This document shows positions 10,214-20,360 of a DNA stretch of 64,000 bases, piece by piece (positions within the stretch are counted from its first letter, which is position 1; every line of letters starts with the position of its first letter). The position numbers and the translations under genes are program-made. This DNA comes from Pogonophryne albipinna (lineage: Eukaryota > Chordata > Actinopteri > Perciformes > Artedidraconidae). The notes under the pieces were generated by a model, which was not told where the DNA came from, did no database searches, and worked only from the letters and a program-made list of their open reading frames with translations. The stretch covers positions 18,129,534 to 18,193,533 of the forward strand of contig CM053256.1 of assembly GCA_028583405.1 (NCBI GenBank). The letters are read 5' to 3'.

Positions 10214-10523
10214 CGTCCACACAGCGGCGTGCGTTGAAGCTTCCAACGCTTCTGCCCATTCACTTTGAATGGGGTGACGTCACTTTTAGCCGAACTGCAG
10301 CGACGTGGAGCGTTGCTGGCGTTGCTCGCTTCAAAAGTTGAGCAATGTTCAAATTTTGACGCCTCGATGGAGGCGTCAGCCAATCGAATCATATGCCAGT
10401 ACAAGCTCTAGCCAATCAAACCGCATGCTTGTGTGTCTGGGGCGGGAGATTCATGTGATTGGTTGTTGGTCGAGTGTCAGACACGCCCGCCGGCAAGCGT
10501 CAACGCACGCCGCTGTGTGGACG
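10214..10523. mobile_element. Small TIR element (MITE), 310 bp
   Basis: Perfect 24-bp inverted ends run from 10214-10237 (CGTCCACACAGCGGCGTGCG...) to 10500-10523. The interior repeats ATTGGCT-type CCAAT words and has no coding capacity. I cannot define a convincing target-site duplication, so the superfamily is open. Confidence 0.85.
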
Positions 10524-10623
10524 GGCCGTAACAGCTAGCGAACATATTAGACAGAGAGCGTTGATCCATTATTTGGCTATTTATTTACATTCATTTGTAT
10601 GTTGCCGTTTATTGTGCACCCAC

Positions 10624-11732
10624 CAGTGGCGTTTTCTCCTGGAGGCCAAGGGAAGCCAGGCTTCCCCTGTTTTTTCGGATTGTAGTTATATAATTTTAAT
10701 AAATAAATAAAAACACTTCGTTTAGTTTCGGTAATTCTTTGTTGTGTGTTGCTGCCGGTCCATCTCTCCCCCATTCTCATTGAGTATTTTACAAATAGTG
10801 AAACAGCGCCCCTCTAGATGTTATGGTGAAACAGTAGATTGCACTCACTGTTGCGAGAGGAGGCCAGCCGAAATTGGCTTCCCTTGGTGAAAAAAAATGG
10901 AGGGATTGACCAATCAGACAAGGCTCACGTCATGCCCCTGCCAACCTGTGATTAGTCAGGGCCATGCCAAGGGAAGCCAGAGGCGGCTGGCTTCCCTTTC
11001 CTCACAATCCAATCAAATTGCATCAACTTAGTGTTGCAGTGACACGTCCTAAAATCCGGAAGTAAGCTGCGCTCGGTTTCCCTCATGTTTCCCTCGACAA
11101 AAAAGCTATGGGATTTCTCCATAGGATTTTGGAAAATAGCTCGAAATAAGGTCAGTGGAAAACGAACCTGTTAGATAAACGCACGTTTTGTTCAGTCGGA
11201 TAATATCCACATGTCTACCCTACTTTTATAATTTTCGAATCATAAATCTAATCGATAGAAGATAGATAGCGTCACTGCACCACTCTCACCGCCGTGAGAA
11301 AGTAGCAAGCAACTGAAGCAAGTGCAATTATGGAGGGTGGAGATTTGGAGTATTTAATCAAAAATAATTGTACTAAACTTCCGCTACAGCAGCAACAACA
11401 AATACAATCTGATGACAGGCCAATGCCCAAACTGGAGCTGTGTACAGCGAGGAAAAAAGGAGCGAATCGGACGTAAAACATTAAAGGTCTCCTGATTTAG
11501 TTTGTGAATGAATGCTTATTAGAGTTTCAGCTGGAGAGTGCGTGCGGACCTGTCGGTTAGATAACAGGCGTGTGTAAGTCCTGCATCTGTATGATACAAA
11601 TGTGTGTAAAATGATACCGGGTGCTGTAATCACTCATCTGGTTACGTTATTACATTGACCACCACACCCCCGACACAAAAGAAAGGACGTATTATTGGCT
11701 TCCCCTAATTTTTTCCCCACGCCACGTTACTG
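10624..11732. mobile_element. Non-autonomous hAT-like element (1109 bp) with exact 8-bp TSD
   Basis: The host octamer GCACCCAC is duplicated at 10616-10623 and 11733-11740. The element starts CAGTGGCGT and ends ACGTTACTG, with a subterminal CCAAGGGAAGCC / GGCTTCCC theme at both ends and in the middle (10960-11005). No transposase is encoded. It contains a nested fragment at about 11031-11260. Confidence 0.88.
11031..11260 (+). repeat. Half of a TIR element related to 53454-54158
   Basis: GCAGTGACACGTCCTAAAAT, then CTCCATAGGATTTTGGAAAA, TAGCTCGAAATAAGGTC and CGGATAATATCCACATGTCT match the left half of the element at 53454-54158 at high identity. Only one terminus is present, so it is a truncated copy inside the hAT at 10624-11732. 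Confidence 0.85.
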
Positions 11733-11740
11733 GCACCCAC

Positions 11741-12160
11741 TGAAAAACTGTCCAGCATCAGTAGCATGGCTTACGGTTACTTGTATAGGTTGAGGTTGTT
11801 CTATCTAGGCTGTTGCTTGGCGTGGTGAGAACATTGCTCCACTTTCTCCGGTCCTCGAGATTCGGCTTCCAGTAGCTCTGGAGAGAGCTTTCGCACCTGT
11901 GGCCACTAACGGTCATAATTTCTCTGCTTTTTTCAAGACCCGCATCAGAAAGCTTTTGAATGGTGGTACTTCTCCAGTTGGTCTACCTGCTCTTCACGTA
12001 GCTCTGCATGTCGTCGTGTAGGTGCTTTTTTTTCTGGAGATAGGCACTCCTCAATCCACTCCTCCATAGTAAGACCCCCCCCGGAGGTCGAAGTTAATCT
12101 TAAATGTTTCCATCTTATGCTTTGTAAGTTTGTTTCGTAACGGAAGAAATGTAAATATAT
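11741..12160. other. Unassigned sequence between two transposons
   Basis: No open frame, repeat border or RNA gene could be supported here. Confidence 0.4.
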
Positions 12161-12601
12161 TTATAAAACTGAACAAGTCAAATCAAGCAATCTGATTGGT
12201 CGATAGTGTTTTTGCGGACCTCTTTGATTACAGATTTGAAAACATCGTTGCTTGCTTTAAATTCATTATGTCAAACCTTGGAAAGTATCTAGATATCCCT
12301 GCCCTAATGCCAAAGGAACTGCACACTGAATATGTTTTGCCGTTTGATGTCTATGTCTGGACCGCTGCGTAAAAAGGAGGGTTTCTGCCCCGTTACTTCT
12401 CCGCTGCTTTCTTGTTCCAGTTTGAAAAGCAAACTGCAGACAGTTTGCTTTTCAGCCCAACGGTATACTGTTTTTCTCAGACGCGGAGGGACACTGACTT
12501 GCTGTGAAAAGTAACTTACAATTCTACCTGTGGTATACGCTCAGTATATCACGGCTAAGAACCAATCAGATTGCTTGATTTGACTTGTCCGTTTTATAAA
12601 A
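12161..12601. mobile_element. TIR element of about 440 bp
   Basis: The left end TATAAAACTGAACAAGTCAA...CAAGCAATCTGATTGGT is inverted at the right end (ACCAATCAGATTGCTTG...TGACTTGTCCGTTTTATA). A 12-bp internal palindrome AAAAGCAAACTG...CAGTTTGCTTTT lies at about 12424-12452. Part of the body (about 12230-12395) recurs in reverse at about 52250-52440. No coding capacity; superfamily not assigned. Confidence 0.8.
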
Positions 12602-12670
12602 CAACAATATGTGATTTAATAATAATAAAGATATGAATGCCGAACTGTACAGTTAAATATTTTACAAAGT

Positions 12671-13487
12671 TCATTTCAAATTCATGCTGACCCGGAAGTT
12701 CAACCTCATAGCTTCTGCAAAGCAGCCTACCCTTTTTGTGAATGGGTGCTTTTGTGGCACGGTTTTCACAGGTAGGTTGGCCATCTCCTTCTTCCTTTTC
12801 TTAGGTGTGAACGTCAGAGGAAGGCTCTGATCATGTGGAGTGTGTAGCTTCATATCTTCCAAGATCTCGGTCAGTTGGTCAGTTAATGTTTTAAGGTAAT
12901 CTTCATCTAGCAGATGGTATGTTAAGTCAGTAATCTCACGCAAGAGACTGGCACATTCCCTTCTTTGTTTAACCTTTCTTGGTCTTTTCCTTTCGGGCAA
13001 AGCGTTACATGGTGACTGCATTTCCACTGATACCGGTGTATATGTATGATCTGTGATGTCTGATCTGCCGCTGCCATCCCTCTCACAGGAAGTCTGTCCC
13101 AGACATGCATTATCCAGGGAGAAGAGGGGGTTATCCCTGTAATTAGATGCCAGTTTCTCCCAACCCCATTCATGCACATGATTAAAAACAGCACAGAAGT
13201 GCTTGCAGGGCAACTTGTGCTTTGCCCAGTCTTAGCAGGTGCACGATGGCATGATGATACTTTCACCAAAGTTTATGTTGTGCTGTGTGCAAGGATGACT
13301 TTGGCTTTTGACATGGAACATGCCATTGCCCTTTGCAACAACGTCATTCGCCTCATAAAACTGGGCTTCTGTAAGCCTTGACATCACATGGTCTGCTACA
13401 CTTCTTGGTCTGTCTTTTAAGAACTTTGGCATGTTCTCATTGTACCTTCTGTAGACTGAGGAGTAATTGACGTTCAGTTCAATGTAC
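12671..13487 (-). pseudogene. MULE-like transposase, last exon with SWIM zinc finger
   Basis: This is the 3'-terminal exon of a seven-exon minus-strand gene. It follows exon 13736-13911 in matching phase (acceptor at 13488-13489). It reads YIELNVNYSSVYRRYNEN, then a SWIM-type zinc finger CTC...LPCKHFCAVF, which pairs with DNA-binding functions in Mutator-like transposases, then a basic tail (ERKRPRKVKQRR, TPKKRKKE). An in-frame TAA at 13232-13234 falls between the CTC and CKH halves of the finger, so the product would be cut inside the domain. Stop at 12671-12673. Confidence 0.8.
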
Positions 13488-13735
13488 CTTCAATAAGAGA
13501 AGAGAACAATAACTTAGAAGTCTCTCTGTGACAGTTTGCTTTCTCTGACATATAGATATGCTATTTGATAATACAATTGTCTCAGAAACATATGCAACAA
13601 TGAACAACATCAAACAAATATGTTGGAAACAAAGCTATCGAACATTACATATATATAAAAATGTGTGTGTGTGTTGGTGTGTGTATGTATGTATAAATAT
13701 ATACGTATAATCATAGTAATAATTTTTTAGCTCAC

Positions 13736-13911
13736 TTCCGATATGTCCTTGGTAGGAAGTCAGTTACCAACACAGTGAGCATTTCACTGAGGCTGCAGTT
13801 CTTATAACCTTCAAGATGAGAATACTTTAGGGTTTCATTTTGTCTTTCCACCCCATTGTTGGTGTAGATGGCCACCTTGAGATCTTCATCCCGAAACACG
13901 TGCACCCATCT
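13736..13911 (-). pseudogene. MULE-like transposase, exon with third acidic region
   Basis: The exon opens RWVHVFRDEDLKVAIYTNNG and continues VERQNETLKYSHLEGYKN. The NNGVERQNxxLKY block is where MULE-type DDE transposases carry the last catalytic glutamate. AG acceptor at 13912-13913, GTGAGC donor after 13736. Phases fit both neighbours (0 in, 2 out). Confidence 0.8.
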
Positions 13912-14024
13912 CTACACAAGACAAAAAAAGACAAAAAAAATTAAAAGGAAGACTCTTCAAATTCAACACATTATATAATAAATATAATATAAAAGTAAAT
14001 ATAATATTTCAACTTGATACACAC

Positions 14025-14266
14025 CTTAGCCTCTGGGAGCCACTTATTTGAAAACCACGCCCTCACTTTGTCATTGTCTTTCCAGACTTTGGCCTCCTGC
14101 AGGTTGCAAAGGCGTGTGCCGAACTCCTCTGGAGTTGAAGCAGCTGCAATGCTTCTCAGAAGCGGTAGGAGACTGTCTTGTGCGTTGCTCACTCCATGAT
14201 CTTTCTTCCTGCACCATTCAACCCACGCTTTCTCCCTATGGAAGTCTCAGAGAAGCACCTTCGAAC
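14025..14266 (-). pseudogene. MULE-like transposase, exon with premature stop
   Basis: The exon encodes DFHREKAWVEWCRKKDHG and SNAQDSLLPLLRSIAAASTP, a segment between catalytic residues of the MULE family. It joins 14537-15009 in phase 1. An in-frame TGA at 14247-14249 sits where the reading would otherwise continue into DFHREKAW; family members I recall have Cys there (TGT), so a single base change is likely. Confidence 0.78.
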
Positions 14267-14536
14267 CTGGATAAAATATAAGAGATATATTACCTGCACC
14301 ATGTTGTCATTTTATTTTGTCGCGTTGCTATTACATAGTATACGCGACAACATATACATCTCTGTCAGTGGAGGTGATGACTTCATTATATTTTGAAGTA
14401 GATTGTTGCATACATTTGCATGTAAATGATTATATTTTTGAAGTTGGTGGAATACTATGTAAAATGTATCCTTTTTTTTTAATTAACATTTCATATTCTG
14501 TGAATTAACAGATTTCTACAGTTACTGCAATTTCAC

Positions 14537-15009
14537 CTTGAAACTCTTCCTCCAGGGCACCGATCTCTACCTCTGAGAAATCAACCATGAAGTGGCTAGG
14601 GCTCCAGTCAGGATTCCACTCCTTAAACACCTGGAGGGCTTCTTTGACATCTGCTGTTGTCTCATTCTGGGTCACAAAGAGGCCAACCACTGCATAGCAC
14701 ACATGTGTACGTACACATAGGAAGAAGAGGGGAACAGAGTAACGACACGTCCGGTAAGTAGCATCAAGCAGGCACATCTGTTGTCCATACAAGTGGAGAA
14801 GCCTTCGCTGCCAGGCTGTCTGGTAACAAAACAGCAGCTTTGTGACAGTTCCGTCCTCCTGTAGCTGGCTTGGCCTGTACTTGATTTTGCAGTCATCAAC
14901 TAACCATCTGGGGGTCAGAAGCTGTGAATGAAAGTGTAACTGGACATTATCATCATGTAGCCTCATAACCCAAACATTAGGAACATTTGTTGTCATATCA
15001 GGGCAAAAA
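14537..15009 (-). pseudogene. MULE-like transposase, catalytic core exon
   Basis: The peptide reads QTAWQRRLLHLYG, CLLDATYRTCRYSVPLFFL, FVTQNETTADVKEAL and FMVDFSEVEIGALEEEFQG. The LLDATYRT and MVDFSE aspartates are the first two acids of the DDE triad of Mutator-like transposases. The fold and spacing also resemble fish and human calcium-responsive-transcription-factor-like (CARF) proteins, themselves MULE-derived. The donor GTGAAATT follows 14537. The next 5' exon lies beyond the LTR element at 15077-18550, and the phases of 14537-15009 and 18717-18971 do not match directly, so an exon may be missing. Confidence 0.82.
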
Positions 15010-15076
15010 CTGTTTTGAAGTTATAGTTGCATTTTGAAAAATGGTCATACCCTGCATATGAACCAAATACTGCTAC

Positions 15077-15550
15077 TGTTAGAATCACTGTCAAGGATTC
15101 GCGAGAAAAGGTAGGACCCAAATGCAGACTACAAAAAGGTAAAGGTTATAAACAAAAGCGAGCTTTATTTAAAAGCTGAAAAACAAAAAACATGGCATGA
15201 ATCAAAAACTTTGATAGTACAAGGTAGCAAGAATACACAAAACTGACCGTGACCAACATGGAGGGAGACAGGAGAGACAAACAATGAACTGACATGGAAC
15301 ACAGGGGAAGACTAGACTAAATACACAGAATGGTAATCACAGGACAAGACACAGCTGGGCAGGGGAGGGAGAAACACAAGGGCAACAGGTGAACACAATG
15401 AGACAATCAGACACACCAGGGAAACTAACGACAGGGAGGAGGACCAGACAAAACCCAAGGAGGAAGACAAAACACAGAATGAACAGACTTACAAAACCCA
15501 TAACCAGACAGACAACACTAAAACCGTGACATAAAACTGGGAGTGTGACA
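15077..15550 (-). repeat. 3' LTR of the LARD-like element
   Basis: 474 bp, TG...CA borders on the minus strand, nine mismatches to the other LTR at 18077-18550. A diverged relative is seen at 46850-47220. Confidence 0.92.
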
Positions 15551-15639
15551 GAACCCCCCGCTCAAGGGACGGATCCCAGACGTCCCAAAAAACAAAGTCC
15601 AGCAGGGTGGGTGGAGGGGGTCTGGAGGACGGGTCTCGG

Positions 15640-15830
15640 GCGGACGGCCCGGGGGCAAGGCAGAGACCAAGGAGGGGGTCTCGGGCGGAAGGCCCGGGGG
15701 CAAGGCAGAGTCCAAGGTTGGGAACTCGGGCGGACAGCCCGGGGGCAAGGCAGAGTCCAAGGTGGGGAACTCGGGCAGACGGCCCGGGGGCAACGCAGAG
15801 ACCATGGAGGGGCGAAGGCCACAGCGGGCG
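15640..15830. repeat. Minisatellite, about 57-bp units, in the LARD interior
   Basis: Units of the type GGCGGACGGCCCGGGGGCAA GGCAGAG(T/A)CCAAGG repeat about four times. On the minus strand they encode SALPPGxPPExPTL peptides. Confidence 0.7.
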
Positions 15831-16139
15831 AACTCAGGGGGCCGAGCATGAGGGCGAAGGCAGCGGCAGGAAGAGTCAGGGGGCCGGGTCCGAGGGCGAG
15901 GACCGCGGCCGGGAAAGTCAGGGGGCCGGGCTCGAGGGCGAAGACCGCGGCACTCAGGGGGCCGGCCTCGTGGGCGAAGACCGCGGCTCTCCGGGGGCCG
16001 GGCTCGAGTGCGAAGACCAGACAGCTCCGGAGGCCGGGCAGGAGCCGGTGTCGACCGGACAGGAACCGGAGGGACAGGTATCCGGCAAGATCCCCCACGG
16101 AAGAGGACAAGGAGTTGGCAGGACCCCCGGCGAGACAGG

Positions 16140-16800
16140 TGATGTCGAGGCCTCCAACGAAACAGGACATGGGGTTGGCAGGGCCCCCGGTAGAAGAGTA
16201 GTCGGCGGGACCCCCAACGGGACAGGACACAGGGCCGGCAGGACCCCCGGCAGGAGAGCAGTCGGCGGGACCTCCAACGGCACAGGACATAGGGTTGGCA
16301 GAACCCCCGGCAGAAGAGTAGTCGGCGGGACCTCCAACGGCACAGGACATAGGGCTGGCAGGACCCCCGGCAGAAGAGTAGTCGGCGGGGCCTCCAACGG
16401 CACAGGACATAGGGCTGGCAGGACCCCCGGCAGAAGAGTAGTCGGCGGGGCCTCCAACGGCACAGGACACAGGGTTGGCAGGACCCCCGGCAGAAGAGTA
16501 GTCGGCGGGGCCTCCAACGGCACAGGACACAGGGTTGGCAGGACCCCCGGCAGAAGAGTAGTCGGCGGGGCCTCCAACGGCACAGGACACAGGGTTGGCA
16601 GGACCCCCGGCAGGAGAGTAGTCGGCGGGGCCTCCAACGGCACAGGACATAGGGTTGCAGGACCCCTCGGCAGGAGAGTAGTCGGCGGGGCCTCCAACGA
16701 CACAGGACATAGGGTTGGCAGGACCCTCGGCAGAAGAGTAGTCGGCGGGACCCCCAACGGGACAGGACATGGAGTTGGCAGGACCCCCAGCGGAACCTCC
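16140..16800. repeat. 60-bp minisatellite, about 11 units
   Basis: Unit theme: GTCGGCGGGGCCTCCAACGG, CACAGGACATAGGGTTGGCA, GGACCCCCGGCAGAAGAGTA. The period is 60 bp, so all reading frames that lack a stop in one unit stay open through the array, on both strands. On the minus strand the 20-residue peptide unit is Pro/Gly/Ala-rich. Units differ by a few substitutions; one unit (about 16650) has a 1-base deletion compensated nearby. Confidence 0.9.
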
Positions 16801-16814
16801 AACGGACCAGAACA

Positions 16815-17215
16815 TTGGGTAGGGACTTGAGAGGGGACTCGAGAGGTGACTTGAAAGGGGACTTGAGAGGGAACTTGAGAGGAGACTTGAGAGGGGACTC
16901 GAGAAGAGACTCGAGAGTGGACCCGAGAGGGAACTCGAGAGGAGACTCGAGAGGTGACTTGAAAGGTGACTTGAGAGGGATCTCGAGAGGGAACTTGAGC
17001 GGAGACTCGAGAGGTGACTGGAGAAGGAACTTGAGAGGGGACTCGAGAGGATACTAGAGAGGGAACTCGAGAGGATACTTGAGAGGGAACTTGAGAGGGA
17101 ACTCGAGAGGGGACTTGAGAGGGGACTCGAGAGGTGACTGGAGAGGGGACTGGAGAGTGAACTCGAGAGGGGACTCGAGAGGGGACTCAAGAGGGGACTT
17201 GAGAGGGAACGCCGA
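16815..17215. repeat. Purine-rich minisatellite of 12- to 18-bp units
   Basis: GAGAGGGGACTT / GAGAGGGAACTC / GAGAGGTGACTG variants repeat about 27 times. On the minus strand they encode SPLESPLSS-type runs. Confidence 0.85.
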
Positions 17216-18074
17216 CAGGACTCGGGGAGCTGGCGTCGGCTGGAGAGCCAACAGGAGACGAGGTGCTGGAGTCGGCCGGTATGCCGACAGGACACGGGGA
17301 GCTAGCGTTGGCCGGTACACCGACAGGACACGGAGAGCCAGGACTGGAGCCGAAACTGGAGGCGGGACCATGGCTACTGGGGCCAGGACTGGGGCTGGAA
17401 CCATGGCTGCATGGGTCGGTTCTGGAGCCGGAAACATGGCTGTGGGAACCGGAACTGAAGCCTGGATCATGGCTGTGTGGGCCGGTTCTGGAGCCGGAAA
17501 CATGGCTGTAAGTTCTGGAGCAGGGACCATGGCTGCTGGGGCCGGCACAGGAGCCGGAACCATGGCTGCTGGGCAAGGAACCGGAACACGGAACCATGGC
17601 TGTGTGGGATGGTACTGGAGCACGATACCATGACTGCGTGGGCCGGCACTGGAGCACGGAAACATGGCTGTAAAGTCTGGTTCTGGAGCAGGGACCATGG
17701 CTGCTGGGGCCGGTACTGGAGCCGGAACCATGGCTGCTAGGACCGGTACCTGAGTACGAGCTGGCTTCCTGACTTTGCGTCTTTTAGAGGTCTTTTGGAG
17801 GCTCCGTGGACCTCCAAACGCCAGGCGGGATCCCAAGAAAGGGTCAGAGAATGGAGACAGGGCTACGAGAAAAAACTCTGAGAAACTCAGGCAATGAGCT
17901 TCTCAACCATGGCACGTTGTCCACCTCCATTTGTGCCTTTTTGAGGACAGCCTCTTTGTCCCTTTTAGCCGAGGTTCTACTCCATTCAGCATAATGACAC
18001 TGAAGAGTGTACTCTAGGGAGAACAAGTCCAAATAAAAATAAAAATCTGCTGGGTCCATTGTTGGTCGATTCAT
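17054..18074 (-). pseudogene. Gag-like frame of the LARD-like element
   Basis: The first 77 codons after the 5' LTR read MNRPTMDPADFYFYLDLFSL ... WSRTSAKRDKEAVLKKAQ ... LPEFLRVFSRSP. The frame then ends in TGA, while a +1 frame carries on as DPFLGSRLAFGGPRSLQKT and a basic KRRKVRKPARTQ patch, so a frameshift lies near 17850-17860. The remainder is PAPVPAPAAMVPAPE-type repeat. I recall the same start and basic patch from many unnamed fish proteins, which fits a mobile family. No zinc knuckle or protease is visible. Confidence 0.6.
17340..17760. repeat. Third minisatellite of the LARD interior, about 30- to 57-bp units
   Basis: GGAGCCGGAACCATGGCTG and relatives (GGGACCATGGCTGCTGGGGC) repeat about 13 times. 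On the minus strand they encode AMVPAPVPAP peptides. Confidence 0.8.
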
Positions 18075-18076
18075 TC

Positions 18077-18550
18077 TGTTAGAATCACTGTCAAGGATTC
18101 GCGGGAAAAGGTAGGACCCAAATCCAGACTACAAAAAGGTAAAGGTTATAAACAAAAGCGAGCTTTATTTAAAAGCTGAAAAACAAAAAACATGGCATGA
18201 ATCAAAAACATTGATAGTACAAGGTAGCAAGAATACACAAAACTGACCGTGACCAACATGGAGGGAGACAGGAGAGACAAACAATGAACCGACATGGAAC
18301 ACAGGGGAAGACTAGACTAAATACACAGAAGGGTAATCACAGGACAAGACACAGCTGGGCAGGGGAGGGAGAAACACAAGGGCAACAGGTGAACACAATG
18401 AGACAATCAGACACACCAGGGAAACTAACGACAGGGAGGAGGACCAGACAAAACACGAGGAGGAAGACAAAACACCGAATGAACAGACTTACAAAACCCA
18501 TAACCAGACAGACAACACTAAAACCGTGACATAAACCTGGGAGTGTGACA
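18077..18550 (-). repeat. 5' LTR of the LARD-like element
   Basis: 474 bp, same borders as the copy at 15077-15550. The interior on the minus strand begins GAATGAATCGACC immediately after it; no clear tRNA primer-binding site is recognised. Confidence 0.92.
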
Positions 18551-18716
18551 GCTACTTTGCTTTGCTTACTTACACCTGCATTCAGAGGACAATGTATCAT
18601 GTAAAAAACTGACCATGCTTGGTGAAGTCACAAACTCTGTAAGTTGTGCATTAACCACCCACAAAAATGTGCATGGCTAGAATAATATTAATACTATTCT
18701 ACTCTCAGTGTATTAC

Positions 18717-18971
18717 CTGCAGATTGACCTGGTCATTTTTGGATTCACGTATTCCCTCCTTCGTTCTTGACAAGATATTCCTGATATCCTTGTCTGTGGG
18801 GTAAAACCTTCGACGTGTTCGTGGAGGTGGCTGCTCCCCCCGGAACAGCTCGTCATTTACAAAATTGAACAGGTGACGTCTAATCTCACTGAGCTTTCTG
18901 GCACCAGCCAAGGTGAGCTTCACTATTTGTTGTTCAACTCTGGAATCCATCGGTTCACGCAGTTCAGCTAC
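18717..18971 (-). pseudogene. MULE-like transposase, upstream exon
   Basis: The 255-nt exon has an AG acceptor (18972-18973) and GTAATA donor. It encodes 85 codons including ELREPMDSRVEQQIVKLTLA, RKLSEIRRHLFNFVNDELF and FYPTDKDIRNILSRTKEG. This matches the segment just before the catalytic core in CARF/MULE-type proteins (the FYPTxxDIRNH-like block). No stop is present in this exon. Confidence 0.78.
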
Positions 18972-19019
18972 CTGTACATGACGTTCATTTCAGTCTTTAT
19001 TTCGAACAGATTAAAAAAT

Positions 19020-19590
19020 AACAAATAACAAATGTGAAAAAACAGTATACCGTATTGTTATAATACAGTATTTATCCACATTCATAGTAATATTTGTATA
19101 TTCAACAAAAAAAACAAAAAAAAAGTTTTCATATTAATAATAATAAATCATATGTGTCCGAAAGGGAGTAGGAGGAAGCAAATGCTTATTAATTCCCACC
19201 CCTTACTTGATCAGTGATTGTCCTTTAAATCATTATGCAAGTTATTCCTACATACATTTATATTTATACATACATATACAATCATTTCTCATCTTCAATC
19301 ACCTTTCTTCATTCTCATAGTTTTCCAAAAAAGTGTTTCTGTACATCCTTTTAAACTGAATTATGCTTGTGCTTTGTTTTAACTCCTGCTCCAAACCATT
19401 CCATAAAATCACCCCACAGATTGTTATACTCATACTTCTCAGAGTTGTTCTGACCTTGAGTTGTTTAAAATGTAGATTTCCTCTCAAATTATACCTACGT
19501 TGAACAGGGTAATTATAGATGTTTAAAGCTGTCTAAAAAAAGTCCTCTTTGTACAGCACAAATTGTACCTCGCATCTTGTTTCTTACAGC
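19020..19590 (-). mobile_element. LINE 3' fragment, clade not assigned
   Basis: On the minus strand the peptide LKVRTTLRSMSITICGVILW ... NGLEQELKQSTSIIQFKRMY resembles the last residues of fish LINE ORF2 proteins (R.T..S..ICG..LWN...). A UTR-like AT-rich tail follows toward 19020 with a sequence on the minus strand ending in poly(A/T) tracts. It lies in an intron of the MULE-like gene. Only the 3' end is present, as usual for LINEs. Confidence 0.6.
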
Positions 19591-19619
19591 AGCTAAAGGA
19601 ATAGATGTTGCATGGTTAC

Positions 19620-19772
19620 CTCTCCAACAGTTGGATGGTTTTGATGGTCACTTTCTGGGGTGAAGCATGTGTGGTATTCCATGACTACTTCAACTGTTGA
19701 AGGATCAGCTGCAACTACAGCCTTTAGTGCTGCGGAGAGCTCCCTCCTCTTTGCTTTACTGTTCTCTGCAAT
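19620..19772 (-). pseudogene. MULE-like transposase, second visible exon
   Basis: Exactly 51 codons in phase 0 between CCCCAG and GTAACC: IAENSKAKRRELSAALKAVV ... DPSTVEVVMEYHTCFTPESD. It belongs to the N-terminal, DNA-binding side of CARF/MULE-like proteins. No stop. Confidence 0.7.
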
Positions 19773-19878
19773 CTGGGGAACATAAAAATGACATGGCAAT
19801 TGGGATCATGACATGAGAGCAATTATAGCATTGAACGCACTTGTGCTGTGCTTGTGCTGTACCTTGAAATGTCATGAC

Positions 19879-19965
19879 CTGACTGACAGTTATCTGGGCA
19901 GGGCAATCCATCTTCTTCGTATTTTGTACAAGATGGCGTCTTGCATTGAAGACATGGTCTTCAAG
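19879..19965 (-). pseudogene. MULE-like transposase, first visible exon
   Basis: 29 codons in phase 0 after CTCTTAG: LEDHVFNARRHLVQNTKKMD CPAQI... The RxHLVQNTKKMDCPAQI block is the characteristic FAR1/FLYWCH-like N-terminal piece of CARF-type proteins. The donor would be the weak GTCATG. A stronger GTACAG donor 16 bp further on breaks the phase. The true start of the gene is not visible, so the 5' end is undetermined. Confidence 0.6.
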
Positions 19966-20360
19966 CTAAGAGAAAAAAGGTGTATAGAAATACAATATTA
20001 ATTTATGTAGACATTTTCATGGTCTCCTCTCCATAACGTGGAGAACATCATTTTTTCTATGGTTCTTTCTTTTGTCTTCTTTAAAATATGTGTAGGTCCT
20101 GCTCATATAACTGTAGTATAGTGGGACATTATGTCATTACCCCTGCATCTGTACTGTTTGTGTCTATTTATTTTTGCAGATATACCATCCCCTGTTAAAA
20201 TAAGTAAACAGGAAGAATTTGGTGCCAGGTCATGACCGTGGGCTGTTTGGGTTCTGTAGGTGAACAAAGGAAGGATATCCCCCTTTATTTTGTCTCAGAA
20301 GAGGCCATTGAATTTTGTTTCCTATTCCTCTAAAATTTAAAGGACTTATGTATTTACATA

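Larger units (their letters stand above)
15072..18555 (-). mobile_element. Young non-autonomous LTR retrotransposon (LARD-like) with 5-bp TSD
   Basis: Two 474-bp LTRs (15077-15550 and 18077-18550) differ at nine positions that I can count, about 2 percent. Host GCTAC is duplicated at 15072-15076 and 18551-18555. On the minus strand each LTR starts TGTCACACTCC and ends GATTCTAACA, with AATAAA near the R region (complement at about 15164 and 18164). A purine tract GAGCGGGGGGTTC precedes the 3' LTR. The 2.5-kb interior has no protease, RT, RNase H or integrase, only a short gag-like frame and minisatellites, so it must move by borrowed proteins. It sits in an intron of the MULE-like gene. Confidence 0.93.

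Noticed and set aside
16140..16800. Regular 60-bp repeats as a CRISPR array
   Set aside because: Units are contiguous without unique spacers, the DNA is eukaryotic, and they lie in an LTR element. The same applies to the 105-bp array at 60220-62225.
15562..17295. 577-codon minus-strand frame, and overlapping long plus-strand frames (407 codons), as real genes
   Set aside because: They are kept open by minisatellites whose periods are multiples of 3 within an LTR element; no domain, and several frames are equally open.
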